Assembly: GCA_017441925.1 (NCBI GenBank)
Contig: JAFRUE010000007.1
Coordinates: forward strand, 62,001-126,000
Direction of reading: 5' to 3'
Source: Bacillota bacterium
Lineage (GTDB): Bacteria; Bacillota; Clostridia; Lachnospirales; Bianqueaceae
Length of the DNA stretch: 64,000 nt
The position numbers and the translations under genes are program-made. This document shows positions 62,401 to 64,000 of this stretch, in pieces. The first letter of the stretch is position 1. Each line of letters starts with the position of its first letter. Under the pieces are notes generated by a model. The model saw nothing but the letters and a program-made list of their open reading frames with translations, did not search any database and was not told where the DNA came from.

Positions 62401-62622
62401 GGGTTCCGCTATGATGTGCAGGACGGCAGGATCGCCGAAGGCGCTTACCAGAGCCTGGTTGCGGATCATGGAGATAAGATCCGTGTCAGCATGAATGAGA
62501 ACGGTTTCATCGCGAATTATGAGGTGCGGGATGAGGAGATCTATTGCCTGACTTATCCGGATCCCTTCTGTCTGACCTGGGAGAGTTATACTCCCGTCGG
62601 TCTGTATCTGCTGATGAAATAA
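59488..62622 (+). CDS. Polytopic membrane protein with C-type lectin domain and MORN-like repeats
   Basis: A protein of 1044 residues. About 12-14 membrane segments fill residues 18-570. After the last (NAIVLFMAMLLILVFIINEF) comes a C-type lectin-like domain at about 594-720 with the sugar-type calcium site residues E673-P674-N675 and W698-N699-D700 and paired Cys. MORN-like repeats follow (about 828-900: YYGEYKNGLRSGTGT, YEGSWLLDKPNGDGR, TEGSYVNGQYYGK). The lectin domain should face outside and could bind a glycan in a Ca2+-dependent way, which would make this the sensor or anchor of the system. I chose ATG 59488, after AGAGGTGG; a GTG at 59479 is in frame. Confidence 0.82.
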   Translation: MKSKQSRENRGGLSSQAVNWIALALILLYAGWKAWGLYNTSDNLIPIIAAGAAWVIGLIFLLTRTDRKQRLKRPFWTNVPVFALMLFLVHWIFLVEPDLEWVREHLVYMAWRNYDFPKRILMISVIGIGVTFVLRRFLPNFRDSLIGILAFCIFFGSFFFLMTEEISLRIGFMPLDLKTLLNTNLLSQTPFYLFMIPVLWLFRELHGYLIRRINSRAIKAEELTTFERELRWKQLVFGFQTYKETRSYRALFRTVVAYAIVGAYTVLMNDPQSGEIFGWGFAAALPSVKIAWPAVIAGVLVFLDRNTYRRGLTETKALAGRMIGYSLLAFASYVLMCQWLVKSANLYVFMFGIPIVSIVIEASLEFQIHKACREGTKPSTANRLWLDYEPVFWIIGVLALFAVGTMLNFMPRYLLLVFVIILLYFVLNAILRRKSASKAAHTNEAGQLRLQTAVNNFWGAAFVVLLLAARNPQLLSPDLSNYDLMDLYVLNPKIWIAIGLIILWFIVSGSFYRIANTKVKSQVRGLKEYDKAVDYQTWMNASHAKNAIVLFMAMLLILVFIINEFKIYPVNFLTEPERPVLTLYYPAEEDSAGSRYRLVDDGLSFDEAESRCEQAGGHLAVVTSEEENKLITSLLYGSATKNCYLLGARQNEYGTFEWITGDPFTYTHWSSGEPNNEDEDILMIYGKGTDSGSYVGEWNDTMDYSEIDFYGIEDLGYICEWEADVPMPSDEELYDIFGVDVLSVAKEAEAERLQNLYDLMAAGDLQSALRASNKINESLRDLYGIDHLIYVPAVTDEDGSVTEDPLNGIGVGIYQIFDMNGQDFYTVYYGEYKNGLRSGTGTEVVRCYLVDGFDYVYEGSWLLDKPNGDGRETFTVLSEREDGLDSIVTEGSYVNGQYYGKHTTTWKFRQDAALRRITEECSFGYGRPLGKLIRHVVYTDGTKYDLTAYYRDGQPEGTWKVDYASASGEKHGFRYDVQDGRIAEGAYQSLVADHGDKIRVSMNENGFIANYEVRDEEIYCLTYPDPFCLTWESYTPVGLYLLMK

Positions 62623-62649
62623 GCCGGTCTGTCCGGAATCCGCACAATA

Positions 62650-62701
62650 AAAAGCGGCCATGCGTGAACCTTAACGGTTCATGCATGGCCGTGTTTTTTT
62701 T
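62650..62701. terminator. Strong bidirectional terminator closing the system
   Basis: GGCCATGCGTGAACC and GGTTCATGCATGGCC form a 15-base stem (one imperfect pair) with A-run and T-run flanks. It separates the operon from the converging M20 peptidase gene. Confidence 0.9.
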
Positions 62702-62733
62702 GCCGATCAGTGCGGTAATTCGGCAGGACAGGC

Positions 62734-64000
62734 TCAGTTCTGCATCAGGTTCAGGATCGCCTGAGTATAGATCGCGGTCTGTTCCAGCAGTTCTTCGATA
62801 TCCAGCTTCTCGTTCGCATCGTGAATGTGGTTGTCCGCGTCCGGGAATTCGCAGCCGAAGGCGATGATGCCGGGCAGGCTCTTGGCGTAGGTGCCGCCGC
62901 CGATGACCATCGGTTTGATGCTGCTGTCGCCGGTGACTTCTACATAAGCGTTGTAGAGGCCGCGTACCAGCGGAGATTCCGGAGGATAGAACAGAGGCTC
63001 ATTGAGTCTGAGAATCTCGACGGTCCCCTTGTCGGAATTCAGATACGGAGCGGCAAGTTCTTTGATCTGTTCACAAGTATAGGTAACGGGGAAACGGATG
63101 TCGATCGTGCAGGTGATCACGCCGTTCTCCATCCTGACAATACCGTTGTTGAGGGTCAGATCTCCGTACTTGTCGGAGATCTTAAGGCCGAGACCGGCGC
63201 CGTCGCAGGCGAGGCCGATGCGGTCCAGATAGAAATCGACAAAATCGTCCTTGAATCCGGCTTCCTTCAGGGCGGAGAGAGTATAGGCGGCAGCATTGAC
63301 ACCAAGCAGCGGTGTGCTGGCGTGGGCTGCGGTACCGACCGCGTCGATTACGATCAGATTATCCTCTTCCGTTACAGAATAGGATGTCAGCGGAGTCCGG
63401 CTGAGCGCGTGCCTCAGTTTGTCCGGGCTGACAGATTCTGCTTCGAGCTTGGTCACGCAGTGATTGCAGACCGCGTTGGAGACAAAACCGCCTTCGATCG
63501 AGACGATTTTAGAAGAAGAGCAGCGGAGCACCATCGCGCACATGCCTTTCTCACCGTGGATTCCGGGAAAATTGCCGTCCGGCGTGAATCCGCTCGTCAG
63601 AGGTTCTTCTACCTCGTTATAATGCTTCATGCAGAGAGATCCGCTCTCTTCATTGCAGCCGAGGATCAGACGGATCCGCTTGTCAAGACTTACGCCCGAC
63701 TCACGCAGCAGCTTCATGGCGTAGAGCGCAGCGATAACGGCGCCCTTATCGTCACTGACACCGCGGCCGTAGACCCAGCCGTCTTTTTCCGTCAGGGTGA
63801 AAGGATCGGTCTCCCAGCCTTCGCCGGCGGGGACAATGTCCAGATGCGCCGCGATACCGATGATATCGCTGCCTGCGCCTGTCTCGATATATCCGCAGTA
63901 ATTATCCAGATTGACCGTGCGGAAACCCATCTCGCGGCCGATCTCGAGTGCTTCTGCCAGAGCGGCGGCAGGGCCTTCGCCGAAAGGCTTGCCTTCCAGC
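62734..64000 (-). CDS. M20 family dipeptidase (PepV/Sapep type), 5' truncated
   Basis: The frame is open to the right edge, so the N-terminus lies outside the window; 421 codons plus the stop are present. Seen in order: PFGEGPAAALAEAL, the metal-binding His/Asp segment GIAAHLDIVPAGEGW, WVYGRGVSDDKGAV with the second metal Asp, the Glu pair in LGCNEESGS, and the C-terminal metal His region VIGGGTYAKSLPG. These fit PepV-like cytoplasmic dipeptidases, which use two zinc or manganese ions. Confidence 0.92.
   Translation of the reverse strand, partial: LEGKPFGEGPAAALAEALEIGREMGFRTVNLDNYCGYIETGAGSDIIGIAAHLDIVPAGEGWETDPFTLTEKDGWVYGRGVSDDKGAVIAALYAMKLLRESGVSLDKRIRLILGCNEESGSLCMKHYNEVEEPLTSGFTPDGNFPGIHGEKGMCAMVLRCSSSKIVSIEGGFVSNAVCNHCVTKLEAESVSPDKLRHALSRTPLTSYSVTEEDNLIVIDAVGTAAHASTPLLGVNAAAYTLSALKEAGFKDDFVDFYLDRIGLACDGAGLGLKISDKYGDLTLNNGIVRMENGVITCTIDIRFPVTYTCEQIKELAAPYLNSDKGTVEILRLNEPLFYPPESPLVRGLYNAYVEVTGDSSIKPMVIGGGTYAKSLPGIIAFGCEFPDADNHIHDANEKLDIEELLEQTAIYTQAILNLMQN

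Noticed and set aside
59488-62622. Diversity-generating retroelement target, suggested by the lectin fold
   Set aside because: No reverse transcriptase, template repeat or near-duplicate of the lectin coding region was seen in the window.
1-64000. Insertion sequence, prophage or integrative element boundaries
   Set aside because: No transposase, integrase, terminal inverted repeats or att-like duplication next to the serine tRNAs was found.

Overview
The window reads as a chromosomal segment of a mid-GC (about 50-55% by eye) Gram-positive Clostridia-type bacterium, most likely an anaerobic gut or rumen Lachnospirales/Oscillospirales relative. The evidence is the sepF-ylmH-lspA-rluD cell-division neighbourhood, a DUF1846 protein, AGGAGG-type ribosome sites, several TTGACA-17-TATAAT promoters, oxygen-sensitive 4Fe-4S enzymes and a heavy load of carbohydrate genes. 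No insertion sequence, prophage, CRISPR array or rRNA was seen.

Layout. 1-4 kb: end of a DUF362 protein, a COG0701 permease, a repeat-rich lipoprotein, a DUF1846 protein and two serine tRNAs. 4-13 kb: a sugar isomerase/epimerase with an FGGY kinase, purB with a histidine phosphatase, an M3 oligopeptidase with an aldo/keto reductase, and an alpha/alpha-barrel glycosidase. 13-22.6 kb: RpiB-type isomerase, then a run of plus-strand genes led by a GH112 beta-galactoside phosphorylase (PAP2 phosphatase, cellulase-like hydrolase, HAD, Gfo/Idh, Nudix) ending in a membrane-anchored AraC regulator. 22.7-29.3 kb: an LplBC-type sugar ABC importer without ATPase, a clan GH-G-like glycosidase and a PL22 oligogalacturonide lyase. 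29.3-33.3 kb: a 52-bp-period array of palindromes, then a complete route from galactarate to glycerate (GarD, a DapA-family aldolase in place of GarL, and GarR) read from divergent promoters. 33.3-40.1 kb: HlyD-like protein, SepF, YlmH, LspA, RluD-type synthase, sirtuin, FAD oxidoreductase and a small lipoprotein.

40.2-62.6 kb is the most unusual part: about 22 kb of linked genes that look like one multi-protein system. It has two divergent von Willebrand A (VWA) membrane proteins, a 1346-residue tubulin-like GTPase with four C-terminal zinc ribbons, a zinc-ribbon TRAFAC-type GTPase with a long Gly-Tyr-Gln tail, a protein resembling the GTPase-associated GAP1 family, a degenerate protein-kinase-like protein, a Sel1-repeat membrane protein, a polytopic membrane protein carrying an extracellular C-type lectin domain plus MORN-like repeats, and unknown partners. 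Three of these proteins carry low-complexity, probably cytoplasmic tails (Ser/Arg, Arg/Gly and Gly/Tyr/Gln). I infer a membrane-anchored, nucleotide-switched cytoskeletal assembly that senses something outside the cell. Related VWA and GTPase-centred systems have been proposed to act in biological conflict, but the function here is not shown by the sequence. The window closes with a truncated M20 dipeptidase gene.

Motif, residue and hairpin positions were read by eye from the sequence. Family assignments rest on recalled motifs and alignments, not on searches.
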